DNA of 64,000 nt, taken from Holothuria scabra (lineage: Eukaryota; Echinodermata; Holothuroidea; Aspidochirotida; Holothuriidae). Where the stretch lies: assembly GCA_037179385.1 (NCBI GenBank), contig CM074195.1:4954438-5018437 (forward strand). The letters run 5' to 3'. The position numbers and the translations under genes were made by a program. Shown in pieces: positions 53,491-64,000 of the stretch. Under the pieces are notes generated by a model, which was not told the DNA's origin, did not search any database, and saw nothing but the letters and a program-made list of their open reading frames with translations. The stretch's first letter is position 1; each line of letters opens with the position of its first letter.

Positions 53491-54123
53491 TTGCCAGGCT
53501 AAGTACACATGAACTTTTTTGTAAGTATGAATTTATGAAGTTCTTAGGTAGAAATATATAGTTAGTGCTCAGTATTTTCTATGTGTCTTTATAGGGAGAA
53601 ATCGCTGGCCCAAGTAATTTTGTAGAATTTACTGTCTTTACAGATTTTCTTACTACAGTCACAAGTATTTCTATTACATTTCTTTTACAAGTGAAGGCCA
53701 GCCAAGGACTTATTACACTTGAGTCTGAGAAAATGGTTAAAAGAATATAGTCACATGATTGGAAGATGTCAATGTTAATTTGATTTGAGGGACTAGACTA
53801 ATTAAAAATTAGGGGACTGAATTTTAGCCTTATTTGAACGCCACCTGAAGTTGTCCAACCAACATGTTTTACACACTGTAGCCTTTGTTTGCAGTACATT
53901 GTACAGTTGTATGGTACTCTACACTCCAGCTCGGACCGACTGCATGGTCAAGTGGTTAGAGCACCGGACCTGCAGTTGGCAGGTTGGGAGTTCAAGTCCT
54001 GGCTGGGTCATACAGAAGACTTTAAAAACGTTTAAAAAGTTATTACTCAGATCAAAGTCCTCCAAATGTTGTGTCACAGATAACTAAATAGGTGCATCGC
54101 ATTCTACAGGAAACGTTTACCAT
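53290..54123. repeat. 86-bp near-perfect inverted repeat, 662-bp spacer
   Basis: 53,290-53,375 and the reverse complement of 54,038-54,123 agree at 85 of 86 positions; the one difference is GTGATG versus GCGATG. The right arm begins exactly where a SINE head stops. The arm is internal to the dispersed repeat at 53.18-53.49 kb. Confidence 0.9.
53932..54037 (+). mobile_element. SINE head with best-preserved pol III boxes
   Basis: A-box GGTCAAGTGG at 53,946-53,955 and B-box GTTCAAGTC at 53,990-53,998 both fit tRNA-type consensus. It continues through CTGGGTCATACAGAAGACTT and is cut off at the 86-bp inverted repeat arm, so body and tail are missing. Confidence 0.75.
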
Positions 54124-55719
54124 TCAGGTATTATGTTGACTATGGAGTATGTTGAGTTCTTAATACTGCTGGAAAGATCTCTGTGAATGCTTAATATTGA
54201 TATCAAAATCATGGATACATGATATTTTGAAGTAGTTCATACCTTTTTTTCAAAATGATCACATTTTAATGAAATACATAACATTCAATTTGATCAAAAT
54301 GACTTTGTTCCAATTGTACATTGACCGACATAATACCTGATAAGCTGTAGTCTATCACATATTTGAATATTCGTACATGAAAGTTATCGAGGATCTAACG
54401 GAAGACTCCACGTTCAGGACATTTCTTATCATACATTGGATTTGGCTCAGGAACGGGAGGAATGGATTGTTGAAGGATGAGCTTTTTACGTGTGGATTAA
54501 TTTTGTTTGACCGTTATCAAATAACTCTGCAGGAGAGTTTTGTAAAGGGGCAATTGGTTTGTCATAAAAGCATGGTGTGCTTAAAACCTGTCAATTACAT
54601 GTTGGTGGTAGATACACTGGTAAGGTTGTCACTGCATTCCAGTTGGAAAACTGATAAAACAAGTTAGAGAAAAAAAAAAAACAGACATCATATATGAAAT
54701 GGGTATCTATGCACGTAAGTTTTATTTGATTGTTGCCAAGGTATCAAATATAATGTTATTGGGTCACAATAAAAGGAGTAAAACAATTTTCATCCATTGC
54801 CTTATTTTTATTTCTATTTACGTGTTATGATTCAAATTTACTTTTAATAAATTTTCTATCATGTAACAGTCATAGCATTCTTTATTTACCCCCTCCTTCC
54901 CCCCCCCCCCCAAAAAAAAAGAAAATTAACATAAGTATTGTCATGAACTTCATGTGAACTTTTGTCTCTCATCTACATAATGTCACAATGTCTGTAGTTA
55001 ATCTGTACCATGAGTTTCTTTTCATGAAAAAAATGTGAAATAGCTAGATTTTGATCATGGCCATACAGGACTCGTCCTTTCAGGGCTCAAACTTTTTGCA
55101 CGACTCTGATCCCACCCCTTCCCCATTCTCTGCCCGACTAAGGCGCTGAAGACTGTCCAGTTTAGAAAGGTTCTAGCCACTGTGGGAGGGGGCTGCAGAC
55201 CGGGAGTCACCCGTGGCCTTTCGGTCCTGTGCAGCCATAATTTTGATCAAACACCAGCTCTTTGCTGCCGACGGTTCCTCCTCATTGATGAGGGAAACCT
55301 TTTTCTGGCTCATCTGATACAATGAACAAAAGTGCAGGGTCGATGGCCAATTCTCATCTGAACCATTCAGTCCTCTTCCCCCACAGATTGACATACATTA
55401 CCAAGGGGTACCCGGCCAGTCCATTACGTATCTGAGGGCTCCTAAACGTCTACAAAATTTGTTGTGGATCTCCAAAGGTCCCAAACAGCATGCTCCTTAG
55501 TAGGGGACTTTGACGGTGGATGTATTCCCCCCTTAGCATTTGAAACGAAGCTATCTCACAAACAAAACAAAATGGGAATGAAACTGGTTGGATGTTATAA
55601 CTGTACAAAGTGCATTTGCTACCGTTCCCTTTAAGCTGTTCAACAGCTTTCAATGGAATAACCCTTTGAATGCTTACAGTGGAGGTGAACGGCCTTGTTC
55701 GTTGTTGTTTGGCCTTAAC

Positions 55720-55975
55720 TTAAAGGTAAAGAGCAGTCCCCCAAACTTATTTTGAAGAAAAGGCTAAATAACACAACTTTCATCTTATATCTCTTATATC
55801 TTTTATTACATTTTATGACTTTACTATTGCATATTCAAGGTAAATCAAGCAGTTATTTCTGGTTAATTTCACATTTGAAGAGAAAAAACATTGTCACATG
55901 ACTCCCAACAGCCAATCATGACACTGGACAGTCTACTACACTTCTTCAATTTGGGATGACTGCTCCTGCCCTTTA
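55720..55975 (+). repeat. 250-bp dispersed repeat
   Basis: A near full-length partner of the 15.4-kb copy with the same landmark order, from AAACTTATTTTGAAGAAAAG to TTCAATTTGGGATGACTGCTC. The outer boundaries of the two copies agree, which helps define the unit. Confidence 0.75.
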
Positions 55976-57289
55976 GGTGATTGAACATGAAGGAGAAAGA
56001 AATTTTTCCATCAAATCATTAGCCGTGTCACCTCAAAAATCCCTATGCATGTATCTTGACATTCAACAGAAAATTACAATTAGCGAATGACAATGTGTTG
56101 GAGAGCTTTAAAGCGGCTCATTGAGTTGGTTAATAAGATCCAACAATTTTTTCCAAAGCTTTTCTTCACATACTAATGGCAAATGGTCAAATTTAGACAA
56201 TCCCCATAATACAAAAAATTGTTTTATGATTGAGTACTTAACAGTTCCATTCGGTTTTCACAAATTCGTGACCCAGACACTCTTTTAAATTATGCACAAA
56301 GCCGTAACAAATCAGGACACCACAAAATTCAAAATTGGAACTTTTTGGAAACGAAACTTGACTCATGATGCCAACTATAAGCATTGCCATGTGGCAGTAC
56401 CCTTATCCACTCTCATTTAGTTACCCATATCAACTAAATGAACCCTTTCCCCCTTTAAGGCAAGCAATGGACAATGTGTCCCGAGGAGGGGGTCAATAAA
56501 CATATTATTTGAAGAGAAACCGAATGCTGGGGATCTCAGTTCCATCTTTCTTGAAATTCGACTTCACCTCGTATACGCTCCTTTTAAACTGCAGAAAGAA
56601 TCAAACCTTTGGTCATTAATATACCGCTTCAAATCGTCGTCAGCATAAAACAGAAATTGGCGCCGTGCTTCCGTAATCGAGCTACATGCCTAATTAGTGG
56701 TGATCTTTCAATCGCGATTGGTTACTCATTTTTTCTGTTTAGTCAACTTAAAAATTTATTGTACTTACTTCTTTTCACGGTCAATTCATCGTGATGGTCA
56801 CATACTAGGGGCATTGGCAAACTGCATGTTTTCTAAATCGGGCTCCTTTCCTCGTATGGAAGGGTCTGGGTCGAATACGTAGCTGCTCGGTTCGGATCGG
56901 ATCTGCCCCGAGTTGGGAATTTTTTGTACCATTGGCACTAATTATTTATAATATTACCTGCTGCACATATTAACTTATTCCTTCTAAAAACGAAACACTA
57001 AAGCTGCGTTGCTCGTAATCGCCCTAACTCACACCTGCAAAGTAGCATGCACGTTGTTGGGTATCTTCAACTTTTAAAGACGCTTACCAGTTATAAATGC
57101 TCAAAGTTAAAAACTTTGATGGGTGTTAAATACGTGCCTCTGCTTGTATCACAAAAACGTCCTAAATAGACTTTCCACGGTTGCGAATCTCTCGCAGTGA
57201 TCATTTTAAATTTGATCTGATGGAATAATAACTGCGCCCTCCGATAAACGGTGTTTTCTATTCATCCTCTTTTCGGGAAGATTCATTCT

Positions 57290-57513
57290 TCAAATGAAAT
57301 CGTTAACGTCAGCTTTTTTCTGTGCTTTCCGGAGAATACGTTTACTATGAGCCACTGTACATGCGACTATCATAAGTAAGAAAAGCAATGACGCTGCTAC
57401 TATTGCCGATATTGTTCCGGGCGTTAAGGTTGCCTGATGTTTCTTTTGGCCGATATCGTCTTCTAATGGTTTGAGTCCTATGGTCTCTTGTCCTTGATTC
57501 ATGATGCCTAAAT
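57290..57513 (-). CDS. TSP1-protein terminal exon: membrane helix and tail
   Basis: The acceptor TTCATTCTTCTCAG keeps phase 1 (Asp codon split with the previous exon). It encodes a short acidic juxtamembrane segment, one hydrophobic helix of about 22 residues, stop-transfer residues HSKR and a tail ending VNDFI. TGA lies at 57,290-57,292. Confidence 0.8.
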
Positions 57514-60500
57514 CTGAGAAGAATGAAGAAAATACGTTGCAGTTAGTTTGAAAATGTATTTTTTGATTCATTGTCCTGGACATGGGACACCATGGACATA
57601 TCACCCCCACCCCACACCCCGCTTGATCTCGTCTCCTCCCGACATTTGAAAATGTTTCCCACATTAATGTTCCAAAGTTTATGTTTTGAGCCTACCGAAA
57701 GATTGTTAAGGTGCACGCTGTAAGACACGGAAACAGCCGTTCCAGTAAATATCTTTGGCAATTTTTCAGGACGGTAACGCTAGAGTTTGAATTCGGGGTC
57801 AATATCAGATTCGATAAAAACAAGTTCCAATATCAAAATGGATTTCCAAAATCCATGCCTTCTCATAATTTTTATCAAATATGTCTGTTTTCTTTGGGAT
57901 TCGTGTTGACAAGTGCCACTTGTGGCTATAACCTGTCACTCTTTGTCGCGTGTGCGACAAGTAGTTAGTCCGTTCATCCTTAATACTTGTCACACGTGCG
58001 TCCGTCGTTGTCACTGGGAATGCCATTTTTGGCAACAGTCGCCGACTCATTGTCGCACGTGTGACAAGAAGTCGGTGTTTTTTCCATGGGATAACGTATC
58101 AGAATCTCGTATTGGGCTACAAAATTGTCAAAAAAGAGGAAAGGTTATGCAAAAGGAGCTGTTTAGATAGAGTTAGAAAATCCATTTTGAAAATGGAACT
58201 TGTTTACAGGTTTTGGGTTAAATCGGAATCTGCCCGAAGTGGGATGGGAGTGGAGCTCTTGAATCGAAATAAGCCTGGAATGGATTGCAGCTGAGGTAAA
58301 AACAAACCCGATATCACTAATATGAAAATTAGATGAAGTGGGATAGGCTAAGGCAATCAGTTTGTGAATTTGACTTAATATTTAATAGATGAGCATCTTT
58401 TACAGCCTTTTAAAACAGAGGTTGTTGCGTTATAAAGTTGCATATAGCAGCCTTACAATATTCGGGGAGAATCCAAAGTCTGGCCTGAAACTAATGAATA
58501 ACCTATACGAGTATAAATGGTAGTTATGATTACAAACAGTCATACCATGGCATCCTTAATTTGTTATTGAACATGATCACACAAATTACAAACTTACCCC
58601 TGGGTTTTCCAATATAAGCATGACTGGGAAGATTGTGTTCCGTTAGGTGATATCCTTATACATCACACAAGAATGTAAGCGCGAACTAAACACTAAAGAG
58701 ATTTTAACTATCTCGCAACCAATTTCTGAGGGTTTGACTATTAATTTATTTATGAGATGGACTATTGCTCAGCTCGGAGTCAGGTCCTATTTAATTGGCT
58801 CAGCTTAGGCTCGGGGGGGGGGGGTGGGGGCAGTACCCGACTCGGAACTGGTCCAGGATTTAAGCCACTGGAATCGAAATTGACTCGGGCTCGGATTGGA
58901 TTAACTACTAGGATGCAGTCATGTACAGTTTGTTTTTTGACGCTACTATCGACCGATGAAAACCTTGTCAACCCTAGGTTACTCCCTGGTTGCCTTCATA
59001 ACAGGTGTCGAATATGTAGGCCTTCTTCCCTTTTCAAGAACACAAACATTACACTTTAGCAATCGATATAGCTGCCGGAGGCTCCATTGAGGACTGGCAA
59101 ACTCCTTCATCAGTCACAGCCCTTAAACCAAGAAATGCAACATTCACTTTATTGTAAGATAAATCCCCTTTTTCGAGTGACGATTACAACGGATTGTGGG
59201 GTAGTGTTTTGGTGTGCGTCCTTTTTTGGCCACGGTAAAATGGCATAGACGAAAAAGGCGCGTACCAAAAATGTGTCTCACAATCCTGTGTAATCGCTAT
59301 TTGAAAAACGGTGTATGCGTTTAAGGTCAAAGTTGCTACGTACCCTTGTTGAATGTTATCGACTGCTCGTTTGCATCGGTACAAGCCTGTAAGAAACAAT
59401 TTTCGATTTGTCTGCCATCTCCTTCACAACTATCAGAGTCAAGAGCCCGTTTGCACTCTCTGAAACGAGTACGTATCCCAGGGCCGCATGATGCTGAACA
59501 GCTCCCCCACTGTGACCAGTCAGTCCATTTCGGTGCGGTTGGTTGCTGGGCCTGTGGAGGTTTTGCATCTGAAAGAAAACATCTAACAACTCTTACTTCC
59601 TGTATTAAGTTGCCTGTTTAAGAAATGTCAGACGAGCCAGTATCACATTTTCAGAACTCGTTGAAAACAAAAATCTAACTTAAATGCATGATCACGGTTG
59701 TTTTTTCTTTTCTATTTTTCATTTCCTTTTCTCTGTGCATTAGCAGAAATTCCTTCAATTGGGTGGGGAATTGCCTCCTCCTAATTTTTACGGTGCAGAC
59801 CTGCCTCATGATGTCGATGATTACACTTTCCGTGACTAATGGGGGTCAATTAACCTGTTTTATTTTTTAATTGATCGAAGTGATATATTTTTTTTTTATA
59901 TCTTAGGCTACTTGTGGGGAAGTGGGGTGTTGGTCTTTGGTCTATACCGGAATGGTGGCATCAAGTTCTTCCTTGCATTTTTGTAATGTTGGCTTAAAGT
60001 GTTCGGAACTCACCTCGGCATGGAATTACAGCACAAGTCATTAGTTCTTCGGGGAAACCGAAACAAGCCTCAGCTGGAATAATTGCGCCCTCTATTTCCA
60101 TTTGGCACTCCCTTTGTCGCATCTTCCTTCCCTGTCCGCAAGTTACAGTGCATTCACCCCAAGCAGACCAGGCGGACCACTGGGCCCACGGCAAAATCGA
60201 TTGTACTGTTGACGTTAAAATGTTACCTTGTCGGCCAAATGATGTAGATGACATTCGAATCTGGCCTTCCTTTCTACCGGCTAAAGACACGTGTTCTTCA
60301 TGTGATGATGGAGTGGGGGATGGAATTTCATTTTCGAATGAAAACTCACTCTGCGTCAGTATTCTTGGTTGGGTTGGGATCGTTTTTGTCGTGGAGGACA
60401 TTTCTTCCTCCTTTATGACATTTCTGTCCCCTTCCTTCAGTGAAACTGGCGATGGGCTCGTTAAATGAACCGGTGATATATTTGTTTCCTTCGTTGTGTG

Positions 60501-61210
60501 GATGTTTTGTAGTGTCTCAGTACTTGTAGCAGATAAAGTATGAAGTTCGTCTGGGCTCTGAGGACGTAATGCAAAGTTTGATACTGGAGAAACTGTAGTG
60601 GTGAAACCATACGGAGGCTGTTTTTCGTAAGCTGATTCAATGCCTGGTCTCCCCTGTACTGATGATGCTTGGGAAGCGGTTTCCGTCAGATCCGTGGAAC
60701 TGGAAAGTACACCCAAATGACCCCGTGGCGAAGTAGGGGGCGCTGCACGATTCCTTGCGGTCATGGGTAACATATGTTCAATTGTGGATGCAACTGTATG
60801 AGATGGCTGCCATTTGGTGTGTTGCCCGTCGTTGGTTGTATTGGCCAGTGGTGATACAGAAATTCCGTTGTTGCTGATATGACCTGTTATGGCGCTCTCT
60901 TTAACAGGACCACCGATTTCTGGTAATCTTGTTACTGTTGCCCGATTTCCTGATATTGTATTAGCGTTTTCATTCTTCCTTGTCATTTCGGCTGTGGCAT
61001 GTGAATGACTGACGCTTTGTAATTGTTCCCCGCTTCCTAACTCTTTTCGCAGTGTACCCACACCGAAAATCATCGATGTCTTTGTTTCCATAGACCTCGT
61101 CAATGTAGCTTGTTCACTTATGAGAGATGTGTTCATTTTCCCTGTTACTAGAGACGACGGTATTGGTGAGGTTGTAACATTGGCTTGTTCAAATTCTCCG
61201 TGCTTCATGC
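57290..61210 (-). CDS. Single-pass TSP1-repeat membrane protein, 5' end not seen
   Basis: Three minus-strand exons (61,210-60,014, 59,568-59,344, 57,513-57,290) join in phase 1 throughout and give about 548 residues. Order: a roughly 340-residue Ser/Thr/Pro-rich stalk, likely heavily O-glycosylated; TSP1 domain 1 with WSAWSAWGECTVTCGQG; TSP1 domain 2 with WTDWSQWGSCSASCGPG; a membrane helix (ISAIVAASLLFLLMIVACTV); and a basic tail of about 20 residues (HSKRILRKAQKK). WxxW and CxxS/TCxxG are the usual C-mannosylation and O-fucosylation sites of TSP1 domains. The topology suggests a type I adhesion or matrix-binding surface protein. I cannot name an orthologue; the N-terminal exons and signal peptide lie upstream. 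Confidence 0.8.
57800..58215. mobile_element. Nested inverted-repeat element in the TSP1-gene intron
   Basis: The outer arms (AACAAGTTCCA...TCAAAATGGATTT near 57,819-57,850 and its complement near 58,178-58,205) enclose inner arms CTTGTCACACGTGCG (57,988) and CGCACGTGTGACAAG (58,053). A further GTCGCGTGTGCGAC near-palindrome lies at about 57,944. No coding capacity is visible. It sits in the 1.8-kb intron between TSP1 domain 2 and the membrane exon. Confidence 0.65.
59344..59568 (-). CDS. TSP1-protein exon: TSP1 domain 2
   Basis: 225 bases, symmetrical phase 1-1, as is usual for exons coding single TSP1 domains. The acceptor is GTTTTCTTTCAG and the donor AAGG|GTACGT. It encodes a Pro/Gln-rich lead (KPPQAQQPTAPK), then WTDWSQWGSCSASCGPGIR, FRECKRALDS and ENCFLQAC. 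Confidence 0.85.
60014..61210 (-). CDS. TSP1-protein exon: mucin-like stalk plus TSP1 domain 1
   Basis: A 1,197-base exon entered in phase 1 after ATCGTCAATACAG and left in phase 1 at CGAG|GTGAGT. The stalk has scattered N-x-S/T sequons (for example NVTTS) and many Thr/Ser/Pro. Its low complexity and lack of Cys set it apart from the Cys-rich TSP1 domain at its end (six Cys between 60,014 and about 60,190). Confidence 0.8.
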
Positions 61211-64000
61211 CTGTATTGACGATATAAAAATCACGATTATCGTTCACTTGTCACTGTTTAACGGCTTGCTTGTATTTCCAAGTTTAAAGCTTTCATTTCA
61301 ATAATTTAGTTACCGTTTCATTATCTAAATCCTTGCATAAATGTGCAATGGGCAGACAGGTACAAACTACTCCTCATGCTCCCCACATGGAAGCTCAAAG
61401 GATACTTTACACAGTTTTAACACTATACATCATATTCGTCGAGATGTTGAACTAGAGACTACAGATCAGATATTGAAAGCACCGCACCAGTAACATTCTC
61501 TAAATTGCGTCTCAATTATTTGGAGTTTTCTTTGTGAGTCAATATTTTAAAGGAGGAAACCTTCCAAATAAGTGGTGCATTACAATAAGTAAAGCACTAT
61601 CATAAAGCCCCGTCCACATATGCGACCCGACTTATTGCAACAGTCCACGACTGACGACTAACTAGTCCTAAGGCCACAGTGTCCACATTATGCAACAAGT
61701 CGCAGGTCCATAAATCGATTAAGGTAAAATTCCAAGGGCGCCGTTTTGTTTTGAAAATTGGTGGGGACGTGACTATCTAAGCGCCGCAAGCGGAGCGGAC
61801 CATGGGTTCGCGCGGAGCGTACCAGATTTTTTGACAGATGTACCCCCAGATTGCGGGAAATTGCATTTCCCAGACAAAATTATGATCAAAAATGGGTCAT
61901 TCCTTTTAATATTTCACGGTTTTAAATGTTTCATGAAAAAAAGTAATTAAAAAAATACAAGAATAAGAATTACTGGTGAAAAATTTATATCAAATACAAA
62001 CATCATAATGAGCCGATATAAAACAAGAAATTAGTCCATCTTTACCTTCCTTCACCGCCCTTTGGGCACCGCAGTTGCGCGTAGGGTCCCATTAATATAC
62101 GTAAGTTGACGCAACAACAATAACAACAATGGAATACACAGACAAGACTGATAGGGAGTCCTGCATGCCCTCCTGGTTCGACCGCTGGGTTCTGCATTAG
62201 CTTCCAGACAAACAGATAACAACAAATAAACAAAGCAGATGAAATAGAATATTGTGCTGGAGAAAGGCGAACAGGGTCAGCTAGAGGTATGATGAGCAGC
62301 ATCAGTCGTTGGGCAAAATTACATTTTTGGGGTCAACTTCGCTCTTAACTCTCTGATCACTTTGCAGTTTGCGAACATATTTTGAAGTGAGCATTTTATT
62401 GCAAACGACAAAAGAAGACAGCGACTCGTTGGATTCTTCGTATAAGTCTGGAAAATGCTAATTCCGGCCATCTGAGGGGTGCGAGATTTTTCGAAATTTT
62501 CTCTACGCTCCGCGCCAACCAATGATGGCGCTCCGCTTAGATAATCTTTATGATAAAATAACGTTTTGTGGCCAAGAAAAAGTACAAACCCTATACTGAT
62601 CAATGCTCTTATATTTTGACTCCTAAAAGTGTGCAAATTTAATGACAAGTTTTATTTTGTAAGGTAGCATAAAAGGCATAAGAATGCATGTAAAGACACA
62701 AAAGTTTCACTTTTGTCCTCATGAACCACCACGATTCAACTTTTAACACGGTTCCTGTCAAGTTCGAAAATCTTGCACCATTTTGCATCTAGGCTCCCCA
62801 AAAACGTCAAAAAATTTCCGGACACCTCTCCCCTTAGACAATACTGCATGCCCCCTCCCCCCTTCAGAGAAACCCTGCATACGCCACTGCGTTAGTAAAT
62901 ACAAATAAACCAGATATTGTTGACCAAACTAATCAACTTTGTTATTTCCGATTGCACTGTGTTATACTTTAAGATTAAAATGCAGCCTATATTACAAAAT
63001 GACATGGTAATGTTGTTATACTTGTAAATTTGCATATTTTATATGAAATACATACACAGTGACCGGGAAAAGTTTCGGGGAAATTTCATACCTTTGCCCC
63101 TCTGGTAAAATCCTAGCTACGTCACTGAAATTCTTTAATTTTTATGTTGAAGAGACAAAAATGTGTCCTCTCCATTTCGATTATCGTCGCATGAAACTGG
63201 GCGAGCGCCTGCTTGCAACTACTTGCAAAGCTTTCTACATTTTGCAACGCGTCTGAACTATATTGCAATGAGTTGCGACGCATCGTGTTGCATAGTGTGG
63301 ACGGGGCTTGACTGCCGTTGTACGCATAGTTTTTTATTGAGATATGTTCAACATGGTACGATTTAATCAACTTAAAATGTGGAAACCTCAGTTTGTGGGT
63401 TGTAGTCAATTTTATGGGGTGCAATCTCATTTCATTTACCTGTTTCTTACATCATTTGTAGAGTTCATATTAATTACAATTAGAGCGCCAGCGGAAATTA
63501 ATAAAAGAATGTAACGTGGTTTAACAAGAACGTGACGTGGAGGAAGAAAATATTCTCTCTCGATTTTGACGGTTTCTGCTCACTAGAAAATTCTCATATA
63601 TGTGACCAATGCAATTATCACCGGACCCTCAAACACTTTGGTTCATTGACGCAACCCTCCGTCACGCTATTGACCCAAAATTTAATAGACTAACGCACGT
63701 TTATTGTAGAAAATTTAGCTCACAGCACCTTTTAGGTGTCGTTAGAGGACCATTTTGCGAAATTTGACAAACCTCTTCGTGACAACTCGGACAAAAAGGT
63801 CCCACATTTGACTCATCAGTGCCCCGGGTCAGAGGGTGCGCCTTACAATTTTCAAACTTGGGCATTACATTGACAAGTCTACTTCCGTACAATAAAAGAA
63901 AAATAAACACGAACAAGCTTCCTACTCTCCGAGAAATATCTAGACGAAAACTTACACAATCAATCGTATTAAATCGATGAAAAATTTTCGATCCTGGTTT
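61211..64000. other. Repeat-derived DNA upstream of the TSP1-gene exons
   Basis: No exon could be supported. AAGCCCCGTCCACA (61,605) and TGTGGACGGGGCTT (to 63,309) are perfect 14-bp inverted repeats bounding 1,705 bases that could be one non-autonomous DNA element; no target duplication is seen. Copies of other dispersed repeats lie at 62,450-62,560 and 63,640-63,880. Confidence 0.45.

Larger units (their letters stand above)
52538..57289. other. Non-coding stretch with repeats
   Basis: It contains a dispersed repeat at 53,180-53,490 related to 63,640-63,880, an 86-bp inverted repeat pair (53,290/54,038), a SINE head (53,932-54,037), a C/A run at 54,898-54,920 and the 250-bp repeat at 55,720-55,975. 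AATAAA on the minus strand at 56,754-56,759 could be the poly(A) signal of the thrombospondin-repeat gene. Confidence 0.45.

Noticed and set aside
53946..53998. Possible tRNA gene (A- and B-box)
   Set aside because: No acceptor stem or anticodon arm closes, and the sequence continues into the SINE body, so it is a SINE head.
54377..54667. 96-codon plus-strand frame
   Set aside because: It has no recognised domain and no convincing splice partners; AT-rich non-coding sequence readily gives frames of this size.
55173..55394. 73-codon minus-strand frame, slightly higher GC
   Set aside because: It looked like a possible protein C-terminus, but no acceptor in phase, no partner exon and no recognisable family were found.
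60148..60468. 106-codon plus-strand frame
   Set aside because: Antisense shadow of the mucin-like stalk exon, which has matching splice phases and TSP1 domains on the minus strand.
61605..63309. Single intact 1.7-kb DNA transposon
   Set aside because: The 14-bp ends are perfect inverted repeats, but no target duplication or transposase is visible, so it was left as a possibility within the region note.

Overview
This is animal nuclear DNA, probably from an invertebrate deuterostome and plausibly an echinoderm. Genes are intron-split with GT/AG junctions, the DNA is AT-rich, and mobile elements dominate. The deuterostome call rests mainly on a Gmr1-type Ty3/Gypsy element, a lineage known from deuterostomes, and on a foldback transposon of the kind described in sea urchins. 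The species cannot be fixed from the sequence alone.

Two host genes can be supported. On the plus strand, seven coding exons between 26,760 and 47,179 encode SLC66A1 (PQLC2), the seven-helix lysosomal exporter of cationic amino acids; all splice phases agree and give a 327-residue protein ending in an acidic dileucine-like signal. On the minus strand, three exons between 61,210 and 57,290 encode the C-terminal part of a cell-surface protein with a Ser/Thr/Pro-rich stalk, two thrombospondin type 1 domains, one membrane helix and a short basic tail. Its 5' exons were not found.

Layout: 1-11.7 kb is non-coding repeat-rich DNA with a LINE 3' end carrying a (CTAA)n tail, tandem repeats and one unassigned open frame. 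11.77-14.6 kb holds a dead Jockey/CR1-superfamily LINE. 16.8-23.0 kb is a CR1-type LINE split by a foldback element, which is itself split by a TTAA-flanked element that holds a palindromic MITE. 23.1-25.1 kb is a second CR1 copy with the same MITE family inserted. 26.3-47.2 kb is SLC66A1; its 10.6-kb third intron carries a complete, very young Gmr1-like retrotransposon (31,235-37,928) and a SINE broken by a 1-kb inverted-repeat element. 47.2-57.3 kb has SINEs, MITEs, a hierarchical 32/128-bp tandem array (about 50.2-52.26 kb) and an 86-bp near-perfect inverted repeat. 57.3-61.2 kb is the thrombospondin-repeat gene, and 61.2-64 kb is repeat-derived.

The strongest unusual signals are the nested stack at 16.8-23 kb, the IN-before-RT retrotransposon inside a host intron, the shared 3' tail of a LINE and the SINE family, and the two-level tandem array.
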